DNA of 61,265 nucleotides from Cyanobium sp. FGCU6 (GTDB lineage Bacteria; Cyanobacteriota; Cyanobacteriia; PCC-6307; Cyanobiaceae): the NCBI GenBank assembly GCA_024958655.1, contig JANWUR010000022.1, forward strand, positions 1 through 61,265. Direction: 5' to 3'. Under the pieces are notes generated by a model, which saw only the letters and a program-made list of their open reading frames with translations, was not told where the DNA came from and did not search any database. Made by a program: the position numbers and the translations under genes. The first letter of the stretch is position 1; the number at the start of each line of letters is the position of its first letter. Positions 16,453-25,281 of the stretch are shown here, piece after piece.

Positions 16453-17658
16453 TCAGCCTGCGGCGATCAGCTCGGCCAGGGCGGCCAGCAGCCGGTCCAC
16501 CTCCTCGTCGGTGGTGGTCACGTGGGTGCAGGCCCGCAGGCAGAGCGGATCCTCGAGCTTCCGCAGCCAGATGCCCCTCTCGCCGAGCCGCTTCACCACC
16601 AGCGCCGGCTCCAGCGATGCCAGGGTGAAGCTCACCAGTCCCGCCGGCGGCGGCACCTCCAGCAGGGTCCGTACGCCCGGCAGCTGCTGCAGGCCGTGCC
16701 AGAGGCGGCCGCTGCTGTGCTTGATCCGGGTCAGTCGCTCCTCGGCCGCTCCCTCCGCCGCCAGCAGCGCGAGGGAGCGATCCAGGCCCGCAAACAGGGG
16801 TGTGCAGGAGGTGGCCACCTCGAAGCGGCGGGCATCGCCATGGAAGCGGCTTTCGCTGATGGATTCGTCGGCCAGGCTGCGCCAGCCGATCAGGGTCGGC
16901 CGGGCTTCCGCCAGGGTGCGCTCCGAAAGCAGCACCGCTCCCAGACCCTCCGGCCCGCAGCACCACTTGTGGCCCGTGCCGGCATAGATGTCGGCGGCGC
17001 GGGCCGCCCCCTCCAGCGGCAGGCTGCCCAGCGACTGGGCCGCATCCACCAGCAGCCAGGGGTGGGCGGGATGCTCCCGCAGTCGGGCGGCCACGGCGGC
17101 GATCGGCATCACCTGGCCGGTGTTCCAGAGCAGGTGGGAGAGCACCACCAACCGGGTGCGGTTGCCGAGGGCCCGCTCCAGGGCTGCCAGCACCGCGGCA
17201 TCGGTGGCGGCGGCATCGCCGCGCAGGCGCGTCACGGAGAACGTGGCCAGGCTCAGGTGCTCGCGCCGGGCCAGTTCATGGCAGGCGGCCACCACGCCCG
17301 GGTGCTCGGCGTCCGCCAGCAGGATCTCATCCCCCGGACGCCAGGGCAGGCCCCACAGGGGCAGCACGCAACCCGAGGTGACGTTCTCGGTGAAGGCGAT
17401 CCGGTGGGGCCCCGCTCCGAAGATCTCCGCAAGGCGCAGGCGCAGTTGGCTGGTGGTGCGGGTCACCAGCGGCCAGACGGCCTCGCTGAAGGGGCCCAAC
17501 TGCTGGATCTCCCTCCAGCAGGCCACGATCGCCTCAAGGGAGGGGGTGGGCAGGGGGCCCTGACCGCCGTAGTTGAAGTAGGTCTTGTTGGCGAGGGCGG
17601 GCATCAGGGCCCGCAGGGAGCTTCCCGCCGCTGGTGATTGGCTGCTGCTGCTGATCAT
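16453..17658 (-). CDS. L-cysteine/cystine lyase (C-DES type), PLP enzyme
   Basis: A 401-residue class V aminotransferase-fold protein. The PLP-binding lysine is K231 in AGTGHKWCCGPEGLG, and the cofactor-binding stretch includes LLVDAAQSLGSLPL. The CCGPEGLG context after the lysine is characteristic of the cyanobacterial cystine lyase that releases sulphur for iron-sulphur clusters. It could instead be an isopenicillin-epimerase-like family member, but the motif favours C-DES. Convergent with aqpZ. Confidence 0.85.
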   Translation of the reverse strand: MISSSSQSPAAGSSLRALMPALANKTYFNYGGQGPLPTPSLEAIVACWREIQQLGPFSEAVWPLVTRTTSQLRLRLAEIFGAGPHRIAFTENVTSGCVLPLWGLPWRPGDEILLADAEHPGVVAACHELARREHLSLATFSVTRLRGDAAATDAAVLAALERALGNRTRLVVLSHLLWNTGQVMPIAAVAARLREHPAHPWLLVDAAQSLGSLPLEGAARAADIYAGTGHKWCCGPEGLGAVLLSERTLAEARPTLIGWRSLADESISESRFHGDARRFEVATSCTPLFAGLDRSLALLAAEGAAEERLTRIKHSSGRLWHGLQQLPGVRTLLEVPPPAGLVSFTLASLEPALVVKRLGERGIWLRKLEDPLCLRACTHVTTTDEEVDRLLAALAELIAAG

Positions 17659-17707
17659 CGGCGCCGCCTGCCGCCGGTTGGGCCGGGGTGCCGGCCACCG
17701 CCGAAGT

Positions 17708-17923
17708 TCAGAGAACCTGGCCCACGGCTACGGCGGCCACCGCGGAGAACAGGGTGATCCCGAGCGCCGTGAAGGGGTTCTGTCCCTGGGCCACGGCCAC
17801 GCTGGTGATCACGCCGGCGCCGAGGCAGGCCACAGCCAGCTGGGTGGCCAGTTCACCGCGGGAACGGGGGGTGGGGCTTGGGATCACGGGGGACACAGGT
17901 GCTCGGCTGACGCTAGGGAGCAC
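17708..17923 (-). CDS. Small membrane protein, unknown function
   Basis: A 71-residue protein with one or two membrane segments (LATQLAVACLGAGVITSVAV, ALGITLFSAVAAVAVGQVL). A small protein of this design is common next to genes of this neighbourhood in picocyanobacteria, but I cannot assign a role. It is 49 bp upstream of the C-DES gene on the same strand. Confidence 0.6.
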   Translation of the reverse strand: MLPSVSRAPVSPVIPSPTPRSRGELATQLAVACLGAGVITSVAVAQGQNPFTALGITLFSAVAAVAVGQVL

Positions 17924-17986
17924 GGGCGGACCGGTCCCGCCGGCAGCGGTGGGTCGTTACCAGACGTGGGAGTTCTTCAACCGGCG

Positions 17987-19492
17987 TTACACGCCCGGGC
18001 TGGCGATCCGCGGGGCGGAGGCGGGCCGGGCCCGGCCGCTGCTGGCCCACTGCCGCAGGGCCTCCAACTGTTCACGGGCCGTGCGCGACAGCGGCACCAC
18101 CTGGCTGGCCGCGGCGATCAGGTCGGCCTCCGCCAGATCGCGGCCTTCGCCGAACGCCAGATGCATCGCCTCGATCACCGTCTGCTCCAGCTCCGCGCCG
18201 GAGAAACCTTCGGTGCGTCCCACGAGCACCTCCAGGGGCAGGGTGTGCTGCGGCCGGCGCCGGCGCAGCTGCAGATCGAGGATCGTGCGCCGTTCCTCGG
18301 CGTCGGGGAGTTCGAGCAGGAAAATCTCGTCGAAGCGGCCCTTGCGCAGCAGTTCCGCCGGCAGGCGCTCCACCGCGTTGGCGGTAGCCACCACGAACAC
18401 CGCGCTCGTCTTCTCCGCCATCCAGGTCAGCACGCTCGCCAGCACCCGTTGGCTGGTGCCACCGTCGCTGCGGCTGTCGCCGCTCCCCAGCCCGAAGCCC
18501 TTGTCGATCTCGTCGATCCACAGCACGCAGGGGGCCATGGCCTCGGCGCGCTGGATCATCTCGCGGGTGCGGGCCTCGCTGGCCCCCACCAGGCCTGCGA
18601 ACAGCCGGCCCACATCAAGGCGCAGCAGCGGCATGCCCCAGCTGTGGGCGATCGCCTTGGCGGTCAGCGACTTGCCCGTGCCCTGGGGCCCCACCAGCAG
18701 CACGCCGCGGGGCAGGGGCAGCCCGTAGGCGCGCGCCTCCTCCCCGAAGGCCCGGTGGCGCTGCTCCAGCCAGTGCTTCAGCCGCTCAAGGCCGCCGATG
18801 TCGGCCGGGGTGGCCTCGCTGGGGCAGTACTCCAGAAGCTCGCTGCGGGCGATCGCCTGGCGCTTCTCCTCCAGCACCTCCGCCAGATCCTCCTCCCCGA
18901 GCCCGCCGCGGCGGGCCAGAGCCCGCGCCGCCAGCTGCCGCACCCGCTGGGCACTCAGGCCATGGCAGGCGGCCGTGAGCGAGGCGAGCACGTCGGACGG
19001 CATCGGCCTGCCGGTGGCCTCGGCGATCGCCCGCAGCAGGGCCCCGATCTCCTCCGCGTCGGGCAGGGGCAGCTCCAGCAGGGTCACCGTGTCTTCCAGC
19101 TCCCGCGGCAGCATCCATTCGGGCGCACTGATCACCAGCGTGTGGGGGAGGCGGCGGAGCTCGATCGCCAGGTTGCGCAAACGCCGGCAGATGCCCGCGT
19201 CATCGCCGTAGCGGTGGAAGTCTTTGAGCAGAAGGATCGCCCCCGGCTCCGGAGGCAGGGCCGTGAGGAGGTCGAGGGCCGCCATCGGCTGACGCGCCGC
19301 TTCCCCGTCGCGGTTCGGCGCGCCGCGCAGGCCGGCGACGAAGTCCCAGCGCAGCAGGGGGCGGCTGCCCAGGCGCTGGGCCACCTGCTCCAGCAGGGTT
19401 TCCACCCGATCCTCCTCAAGGCTGCGGATCCAGAGGATCGGCGTGCGGGCGCGGATCAGCAGATCCAGCTGGTCGGCAAGGGAGGCGCTCAT
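17987..19492 (-). CDS. ycf46: AAA ATPase, Ycf46 family
   Basis: A 501-residue protein. The N-terminal half is a degenerate AAA-like domain (LLKDFHRYGDDAG, TLVISAPEW). The second half is an active AAA module: Walker A GPQGTGKS, Walker B CVLWIDEIDKGFG, sensor region VVATANAVERLP and arginine finger in LLRKGRFDEIFLLELP. Ycf46 is conserved in cyanobacteria and red-algal plastids, with reported links to carbon supply and photosynthesis regulation. Start at ATG 19492; a longer open frame upstream overlaps the DUF177 gene and is not real. Last gene of the yidC operon. Confidence 0.93.
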   Translation of the reverse strand: MSASLADQLDLLIRARTPILWIRSLEEDRVETLLEQVAQRLGSRPLLRWDFVAGLRGAPNRDGEAARQPMAALDLLTALPPEPGAILLLKDFHRYGDDAGICRRLRNLAIELRRLPHTLVISAPEWMLPRELEDTVTLLELPLPDAEEIGALLRAIAEATGRPMPSDVLASLTAACHGLSAQRVRQLAARALARRGGLGEEDLAEVLEEKRQAIARSELLEYCPSEATPADIGGLERLKHWLEQRHRAFGEEARAYGLPLPRGVLLVGPQGTGKSLTAKAIAHSWGMPLLRLDVGRLFAGLVGASEARTREMIQRAEAMAPCVLWIDEIDKGFGLGSGDSRSDGGTSQRVLASVLTWMAEKTSAVFVVATANAVERLPAELLRKGRFDEIFLLELPDAEERRTILDLQLRRRRPQHTLPLEVLVGRTEGFSGAELEQTVIEAMHLAFGEGRDLAEADLIAAASQVVPLSRTAREQLEALRQWASSGRARPASAPRIASPGV

Positions 19493-19512
19493 GGCGGAAC
19501 CCGTCAGGGCCG

Positions 19513-20037
19513 TCAGGACTTGAGGCGTTGCAGGGTGGCCCAGCGGGGGTCGCCGCCCGCGGGCTCGCTGCTCCAGGTGGCCGGCCCCGGGCAGTCGGGC
19601 CCGCAGCGGTTCACCAGGGGCAGCTGAAGGCTGAGCTGCTCGAACAGCCAGCGCTCCGGGTCGAAGCGGCCCTCGGCGTCGAGGCGATCGTCGAGATCGT
19701 CGCCAGCGGGAGCCAGGTCGTCGACAGCGGCCCGGAACGGATCGGGATCGTTGGGGGTGCGGATCTCCACCAGCTCCTCCACCTCGGCACGCAGGGGGTG
19801 GTTGAAATGCTGCAGGCAGCGGTCGCAGCAGAGGGTGACGATCGTGGTCACCCGGGCCTTGAGCTCGAGGGCCGTGCCGTGATGACGGGCCTCCAGCGAT
19901 CCCCTCACCGGGGTGAGGCTGGCCAGGCCCTCCACGGGCTGATCCACCTCCCAGCACCTGCCTGTGGCCTGCAACCGCAGCTCCGGCAGCGACACCGGCC
20001 GCAGCGGCTCCGTGGTGGGACCACCGCCTTCGCTCAC
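19513..20037 (-). CDS. DUF177 (YceD-like) protein
   Basis: A 174-residue protein with the DUF177 metal-binding pair CDRC ([11 protein letters not shown]) and the downstream cysteines CGPDC. DUF177 proteins are linked to 23S rRNA or L32 handling in other organisms. The start is GTG 20037, whose GTGA overlaps the yidC stop, so translation is coupled to yidC. It sits between yidC and ycf46, the usual cyanobacterial order. Confidence 0.88.
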   Translation of the reverse strand: MSEGGGPTTEPLRPVSLPELRLQATGRCWEVDQPVEGLASLTPVRGSLEARHHGTALELKARVTTIVTLCCDRCLQHFNHPLRAEVEELVEIRTPNDPDPFRAAVDDLAPAGDDLDDRLDAEGRFDPERWLFEQLSLQLPLVNRCGPDCPGPATWSSEPAGGDPRWATLQRLKS

Positions 20038-21173
20038 TTGCGGCCCTTGGGTTCGAAGGGAAGGCGGCCGCTGGCGGGGGCGTTGCCTGCCGTGGCGGCC
20101 ACGGTCTGCTGGGCAAGCTGCTTGTCGAGGATCTTCTGAAGGTTGTCGGGCAGAGCCTCGCGGCTCAGGAGCCACGTCTGCACCCCCTGGAAGATGTTGG
20201 CCACCACCATGTAGAGCAACACACCGGCGGGCAGGGGGAAGAACAGGAACATCGCCGTGATCATGACCGGCGTGATCTTGTTGGCGGTGGCCTGCTGCGG
20301 GTTGGCGGGCATGCCCATGCCCGAGAGCAGCTGCGACACGAACAGGGTGGCGCCGAAGGAGGCCACCAGGATCGCCACATCCCAGTTCACGGCCCCGTCG
20401 GTGAGGAAGCCCACCTGACCGAGGGCCTTGATGAACAGGAAGCCGCTGCGAGCGGCCAGGCCGGGGATCTTGCCCTCCACCACGGCGTCGCCGGGGGCCA
20501 GGGCGTGGATGGTGCCGTCGGAATCCACGCTCACGATGCCCTCGCCCTTGGTCACACTCCAGGTGGGGTTGAAGGCGTCTCCGTTCTCCACGCCGTCGAG
20601 AACGGAGGCGAAGCTGCCGCCTTCACGGGTGTGCAGATCCACCTTGCCGGTTTCACCCACCCCAAGCTTGAGACCCTTCTCCAGGCTGCCGATCACCGGC
20701 ACGTGCTGGGTGGCGGTGACGAAGATCGAATGGCTGGGGGTGTTGAACGGCCGGGGTTCGACGGTGGCGATCTGGTCGGCCGGCAGCACCTTCAGGTTGA
20801 AGGTGTAGGGCACATCCGCGAACGGGCTGCCGCGCAGGGTGGCGAACAGGGCGAACAGGATCGGCATCTGCACCAACAGGGGCAGACAGCCCGAGAGGGG
20901 GCTGCCGAACTCCTTCATCAGCTTGCCCAGCTCCTCCTGCTGCTTCTGGGGCTCATTGGCGTACTTGCTGCGGATCTCAGCCTGGCGCTGCTGCATCACC
21001 GGCTGGGCGATGCGCATCCGCCGGGCGCTGCGGATCGAGCCGGCGCTCAGCGGAAAGAGGGCGAGCCGGATGACCACCGTGAGAGCGACGATCGCGAGGC
21101 CATAGCTGGGAACCAATCCATAGAAGAAATCCAGGATCGGGATCAGCAGGTTGTCGGAGATGTAGCCGATCAC
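20034..21173 (-). CDS. yidC: Membrane protein insertase YidC/Alb3
   Basis: A 379-residue insertase. It has no large N-terminal periplasmic domain, as in cyanobacteria and plastids. Membrane segments run from [22 protein letters not shown] (about 18-39), then [13 protein letters not shown], and three more near the end. The hydrophilic groove region carries R36 in [11 protein letters not shown], the arginine needed for function. Residues 120-230 form a loop longer than in the shortest family members. It inserts thylakoid and plasma membrane proteins. Follows the PH-domain gene, rnpA and rpmH. Confidence 0.96.
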   Translation of the reverse strand: MIGYISDNLLIPILDFFYGLVPSYGLAIVALTVVIRLALFPLSAGSIRSARRMRIAQPVMQQRQAEIRSKYANEPQKQQEELGKLMKEFGSPLSGCLPLLVQMPILFALFATLRGSPFADVPYTFNLKVLPADQIATVEPRPFNTPSHSIFVTATQHVPVIGSLEKGLKLGVGETGKVDLHTREGGSFASVLDGVENGDAFNPTWSVTKGEGIVSVDSDGTIHALAPGDAVVEGKIPGLAARSGFLFIKALGQVGFLTDGAVNWDVAILVASFGATLFVSQLLSGMGMPANPQQATANKITPVMITAMFLFFPLPAGVLLYMVVANIFQGVQTWLLSREALPDNLQKILDKQLAQQTVAATAGNAPASGRLPFEPKGRK

Positions 21174-21228
21174 GGCGGGGGAGTTCGGGGTGGGGGGATC
21201 CGGGGGACAGTGTGCCCGACCGGGAGGC

Positions 21229-21699
21229 TCAGGCGGCGGTCTCGTCGGTGGATCCGAAGCCGGTGCTCGCTCGGCCGGCGGCTCCTGTCTTGCCGCGCCG
21301 GCTGCGGCGCTGTTCCTCGATGTAGGCCTCGAGTTCGCGGAAGCGGGGCACCGAGCGCATCTCGAGCTTGAAGCCGTCGTCGAGCACCAGCACCATGTCG
21401 CCCCAGGCGCCGAAGCCGCGCGGAACGGCGCGCACCTCGCGGATCTGGGAATAGACCACCTGGGTGCGATCGCGGCCGAGCCAGCCGCCGTTCACCTCGA
21501 TCCGCCGGCTGGTGATGCGGTAGCGCAGCCACAGCGCGCGCACGATCGCTCCCACGGCGAAGGGCAGACCGATCAGGGTGAGGCCGAACAGCAGGTTCAC
21601 GATCAGGTCGCCGCGGGCGGGACCGCCCTCGTAGAAGGTCGTTTCGGCAGGGGCAGGGCTCGCCGCGCCGGCGGGTGCGGCCGTGGGGGTACCGGTCAT
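21229..21699 (-). CDS. Small PH-domain membrane protein
   Basis: A 156-residue protein with a membrane hairpin ([20 protein letters not shown]) followed by a bacterial PH domain: [20 protein letters not shown], then [20 protein letters not shown]. The start ATG 21699 overlaps the rnpA stop (ATGA). This gene always follows rnpA in this cyanobacterial cluster. Function unknown; membrane-bound, possibly linked to YidC. Confidence 0.85.
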   Translation of the reverse strand: MTGTPTAAPAGAASPAPAETTFYEGGPARGDLIVNLLFGLTLIGLPFAVGAIVRALWLRYRITSRRIEVNGGWLGRDRTQVVYSQIREVRAVPRGFGAWGDMVLVLDDGFKLEMRSVPRFRELEAYIEEQRRSRRGKTGAAGRASTGFGSTDETAA

Positions 21700-22076
21700 G
21701 GGGTGAGTCCTGCCTTGTGCAACAGATGGCGGCATTCTCCCAGCAGCTGCTCCGGCGGGAGGTCGGGAGAACCGGGCTTCAGACTGATCAGCAACCAGAT
21801 CGGCTGCGCTGAGACGATCGGCTGCTCAAGAAGGTGGGCGTGGAGGAGGCGGCGCAGACGGTTGCGCTGAACCGCGAGCTTGCTCACCTTGGCGCTCACC
21901 ACAACGGCGCAGCGCCAGGGACTGCAGGGATGGTTGCGCTCCTGAGGCGGCAGCAACCGGGCTTCGGATGGCCAGACCCTCAGCACCATCGCGGTGCCGT
22001 GAAGGCGCGGGGCCTTGCGGTAGATCCTCTCGAACACCCGGTGGCCCCGGAGGCGGTGCCGCTGGGGCAGGGCCAC
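21696..22076 (-). CDS. rnpA: Ribonuclease P protein component
   Basis: A 126-residue basic protein with the RnpA signature: LPQRHRLRGHRVFERIYRKA at the start and the RNR box VSAKVSKLAVQRNRLRRLLH. It binds the RNase P RNA and helps process the 5' ends of tRNAs. It follows rpmH directly, as in nearly all bacteria. Confidence 0.96.
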   Translation of the reverse strand: MALPQRHRLRGHRVFERIYRKAPRLHGTAMVLRVWPSEARLLPPQERNHPCSPWRCAVVVSAKVSKLAVQRNRLRRLLHAHLLEQPIVSAQPIWLLISLKPGSPDLPPEQLLGECRHLLHKAGLTP

Positions 22077-22092
22077 GACGGCGGTGCCGGGC

Positions 22093-22230
22093 TCAGACCG
22101 CCAGACGGGTGCGACCGCGGCGACGACGGGCGCGGATCACGCGGCGGCCGGTATGGGTGCGCATGCGCACGCGGAAACCAGACACGCGCTTGCGCTTGCG
22201 GCTGGTTCCTTCCAAGGTGCGTTTGGTCAT
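22093..22230 (-). CDS. rpmH: 50S ribosomal protein L34
   Basis: A 45-residue, very basic protein: [20 protein letters not shown], then [19 protein letters not shown]. This is the usual L34. It leads the cluster rpmH-rnpA-PH-yidC-DUF177-ycf46, 16 bp before rnpA. Confidence 0.98.
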   Translation of the reverse strand: MTKRTLEGTSRKRKRVSGFRVRMRTHTGRRVIRARRRRGRTRLAV

Positions 22231-22316
22231 GGCAGCCTCCCGGCGTCTCGATTCCTGTCAGCCGGACACCCTACCAGCCGGTCTGGCCGGATCCTGAGCG
22301 GAGCCCGGCCTCTCGA

Positions 22317-22940
22317 TCAGTTGGGCTCGATCTGGATCATCCAGCTGCCCAGGTAGCCCGAAACCGGGATGTCCCCCGGGGCCTGGGCCATGGCGTTGAG
22401 CTGGTACATCGTGGCGGTGAAGGGATTGAACAGGGTCATGTGCACGCCGATCGTTCCCTTGTCCGAAACGGGTGTGTTGGGGAAGATCTCGATGGCGCGC
22501 CCGTTCGGAGCCACCTCCACGGTGGCGGGAATCACCTTCTCGCAGCGGGTGCGGCTGAGCATGCCGCCGTCGCTCATCTCGCACAGGCGGATGCGCTTCG
22601 GGTCGAGCTTCACGTCGAAGTTCTCCGGCAGGCTGATGCTGAGCTTGAGGATGGCGGTCTTGCGGTCCTTCGGTCTCAGCTTGAGGAAATACTCCGAGCG
22701 CCGCAGCCGGGTGGTCTCGGTTATGAAACAGGTGAGATTGCGGAAGTCCTTGCTGCCCTCCCAGCGGTAGGACATCAACGACTCGCAGGTGCCGCTGCCC
22801 GCCTGGGCCGGCTGCAGGCCGAACAAGGAAGCGGTGGTGCGATCCAGGGGAAGCAGAGCCGCGGCTGCGCCGACAGCCAGAGAGGCACCGGCGAGGCCGG
22901 CGGCCGACCACAGGCGATCGGTTCGCAGGAAGGGGGCCAT
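22317..22940 (-). CDS. DUF2808 exported protein
   Basis: A 207-residue protein with an N-terminal signal or anchor (residues 12-35) and the DUF2808 pattern: FRNLTCFITETTRLRRSEYF, LKLSISLPENFDV and TLFNPFTATMYQLNAMAQAP near the C-terminus. This family is cyanobacterial, exported, of unknown function. It lies just upstream of rpmH and downstream of aroH on the same strand. Confidence 0.85.
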   Translation of the reverse strand: MAPFLRTDRLWSAAGLAGASLAVGAAAALLPLDRTTASLFGLQPAQAGSGTCESLMSYRWEGSKDFRNLTCFITETTRLRRSEYFLKLRPKDRKTAILKLSISLPENFDVKLDPKRIRLCEMSDGGMLSRTRCEKVIPATVEVAPNGRAIEIFPNTPVSDKGTIGVHMTLFNPFTATMYQLNAMAQAPGDIPVSGYLGSWMIQIEPN

Positions 22941-22980
22941 GGGAAGCCGGAGCGGAAATGAAAATCCTCAGAACGCCGCC

Positions 22981-23400
22981 TCACCCCTCGGGCGTGCAGT
23001 GGTCGGAAGGGGAGGTGGCTGAGGCGGGATGGGCCCTGTCCGGCCGCAGCCGCGAGGCCTCCCGCAGGTAGGGGTGGTCGGGAATCCGCTCGGGTTCGAG
23101 CCAGGCATGCGCCAGCAGCCGGATGCAGCGCGGCAGATCCCCGGCCACCGCCATCTGCTGGCAGTCGAGCAGCGCCACAGCGTCCCATCCCTGCCGCCGC
23201 CGGGCCACTGCGGCCGGGAAACAGGCATCGAGGTCGGCGGTCACAGAGAAGGTGACCGAGAGCAGCCGAGAGCCGTCGAGCCGGTTGCGGAGCATCAGGG
23301 CATCCACCAGCTCGGCCACCGCCGAGGCGATCGCCTCGGCGGTGTTGGCCTCGGCGGTGGTGGCGCCGCGCAGGGCCCGAAGCTGGAGGGAAGGCGTCAT
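22981..23400 (-). CDS. aroH: Chorismate mutase, AroH class
   Basis: A 139-residue protein of the small trimeric AroH class: RALRGATTAEANTAEAIASA at the start (arginine in RALRGATT lines the active site), then LLSVTFSVTADLDACFPA and GWDAVALLDCQQMAVAGDL. It turns chorismate into prephenate in phenylalanine and tyrosine synthesis. It lies 8 bp after sppA on the same strand. Confidence 0.95.
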   Translation of the reverse strand: MTPSLQLRALRGATTAEANTAEAIASAVAELVDALMLRNRLDGSRLLSVTFSVTADLDACFPAAVARRRQGWDAVALLDCQQMAVAGDLPRCIRLLAHAWLEPERIPDHPYLREASRLRPDRAHPASATSPSDHCTPEG

Positions 23401-23408
23401 GGCGGAGC

Positions 23409-24221
23409 TCAGGGGCGGTGCAGCCAGAGCGGCTGCCCGCTCCAGGCGAGTTCGAGGCTCAGCGCCTCACCCACGGCCCGCAGGGCGCCGCGGCCGGGAA
23501 TCAGACCGGCGAAGCGCTTCGGCGGCCTGCCGAAGGTGACCGGACGGCACTTCTCCGGATCCAGGCCCGCCAGGTCCGCCGCCAGCCGCCGGGCCGCCTC
23601 CTCGTCGCCCAGGGCGTCCACCAGGCCGAGGTCGCGGGCCTGCTCGCCGGTGAACACCCGGCCGTCGGCGAAGCTGCGCACCGCCTCCTCGCTCAGGCCC
23701 CGCCCTTCGGCCACCGCGGCCACGAACTGGCCATAGCTGGCGTCGATCAGACCCTGCAGCAGGGCCCGTTCGTCCTCGCTGAGGGCCCGGTCGGGGGAGA
23801 GGATGTCTTTGTAGAGGCCGCTTTTCACGGTGTCGAAGCGGATGCCGATCCGCTCCAGCAGCCGGGAGAGATCGTTGCCACGCAGGATCACGCCGATCGA
23901 GCCGGTGATCGTGCCGGGATTGGCGACGATGCGCTCCGCCGCCACTCCCACATACACGCCGCCGGAAGCCGAGATGTTGCCGAAGCTGGCGACTACCCGG
24001 CAGCCCTTCTGCCGCAGGCGCTGAATGGCGGCATGGATCTCCTGGCTGTCGCCCACGGTGCCGCCGGGGCTGTCGATGCGCAGGAGCAGGGCAGGGCATT
24101 CGCGTCGCCCCACGGCGTCGAGAGCCTGGATCACCCGCTCGCGGGTGGGGCCGGCGATCGGCCCCTCGATCGCGATTCTTGCCAGGGTGCGACGGGTCTT
24201 GCGGCGCCAGGGCCAGGCCAT
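23409..24221 (-). CDS. sppA: Signal peptide peptidase SppA
   Basis: A 270-residue serine protease of the short SppA type (the open frame extends further upstream but ATG 24221 gives the family length). The catalytic serine is in SFGNISASGGVYVG, and the lysine in DTVKSGLYKDILSPDRALS. It degrades leftover signal peptides in the plasma membrane. Divergent from the EamA transporter gene. Confidence 0.94.
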   Translation of the reverse strand: MAWPWRRKTRRTLARIAIEGPIAGPTRERVIQALDAVGRRECPALLLRIDSPGGTVGDSQEIHAAIQRLRQKGCRVVASFGNISASGGVYVGVAAERIVANPGTITGSIGVILRGNDLSRLLERIGIRFDTVKSGLYKDILSPDRALSEDERALLQGLIDASYGQFVAAVAEGRGLSEEAVRSFADGRVFTGEQARDLGLVDALGDEEAARRLAADLAGLDPEKCRPVTFGRPPKRFAGLIPGRGALRAVGEALSLELAWSGQPLWLHRP

Positions 24222-24291
24222 CGGGTCGGTCGGTGTTGAGGGGATCTTAAAAAGAGGGCCGAGGACGGCCCGCCGGGCCCGGAGCCAGCCC

Positions 24292-25281
24292 ATGCCCCAG
24301 CCCCTGCGCTGGCTGTCGATGCTTCTGCCCTTTGCCCTGTGGGGCACGGCGATGGCGGCGATGCGCCCCCTGCTCGAGGGAGCCTCCCCCCAGCTGGTGG
24401 CCGCCTTGCGAATCCTGCCGGCGGGGCTGGCGTTGCTGCTGGTGGCCGCCCTGACGGGGCGCGATCTGCTGGTGGCCAGGGAGGATCGGCCCTGGCTGCT
24501 GCTGTTCACCCTTGTGGATGCCACCCTGTTCCAGGGACTGCTGACCCGGGGCCTGTCCGAGACCGGTGCCGGCCTGGGCTCGGTGCTGATCGACTCCCAG
24601 CCCCTGCTGGTGGCGCTGCTGGCCCGTGTGCTGTTCGCGGAGGCCATCAACCCCGTGGGTTGGCTGGGTCTGCTGATCGGGCTGCTGGGCATTCTCTGCC
24701 TGGGTCTGCCGCCTTCCCTGCTGCGGCACTGGTGGCTCGAAGGCCCCCGGGTGCTGGGCCAGCCGGCCTGGAGCCACGGGGAGCTGTGGATGCTCGGGGC
24801 CTCCGCCGCGATGGCGGTGGGCACGGTGCTCAGCCGCTATGCCTGCCGGCGCAGCGACCCGCTGGTGGTCACGGGCTGGCATCTGCTGCTCGGTGGTCTT
24901 CCCCTGCTGGCACTCTCGGGGCTCGGTCCAGCTGGTGCCGGCGGCCTGATCCCCCACTGGAGCCCGCTCGACTGGGGGCTGCTGGCCTACGCCTCCCTGC
25001 TCGGCAGTGCCCTGGCCTACGGCCTGTTCTTCTGGTTCGCCACCCAGGGTGACCTCACCGGCTTCTCCGCCCTCACCTTCCTGACCCCGGTGTTCGCTCT
25101 GTTCACGGGGATGGTGCTGCTGGGCGAGCGGCTGCGGCCGCTGCAGTGGCTTGGTGCCGCCCTGGCCCTGGTGTCGGTGGTGTTGATCCATCGCCGGCAG
25201 GTGTTCTGGCGCCAGCCGGAGCCGGCGGCGGGGCCAGCGGCGCCCCTGCCGCTGGAGGAGAACCGCGTGGGGGTGGGGTGA
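24292..25281 (+). CDS. EamA-type transporter (DMT superfamily)
   Basis: A 329-residue membrane protein with about ten membrane segments in two EamA halves. The first begins at LPFALWGTAMAAMRPLLEGA and the second near WMLGASAAMAVGTVLSRYA. Start at ATG 24292 gives the normal length. The substrate is unknown; family members export amino acids or other small metabolites. The stop overlaps the next start (TGATG, 25279-25283). Confidence 0.88.
   Translation: MPQPLRWLSMLLPFALWGTAMAAMRPLLEGASPQLVAALRILPAGLALLLVAALTGRDLLVAREDRPWLLLFTLVDATLFQGLLTRGLSETGAGLGSVLIDSQPLLVALLARVLFAEAINPVGWLGLLIGLLGILCLGLPPSLLRHWWLEGPRVLGQPAWSHGELWMLGASAAMAVGTVLSRYACRRSDPLVVTGWHLLLGGLPLLALSGLGPAGAGGLIPHWSPLDWGLLAYASLLGSALAYGLFFWFATQGDLTGFSALTFLTPVFALFTGMVLLGERLRPLQWLGAALALVSVVLIHRRQVFWRQPEPAAGPAAPLPLEENRVGVG

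Noticed and set aside
17987..20116. A 709-codon open frame on the minus strand as one large gene
   Set aside because: Its first 200 codons overlap the DUF177 gene in another frame and have no domain. ycf46 starts at 19492.
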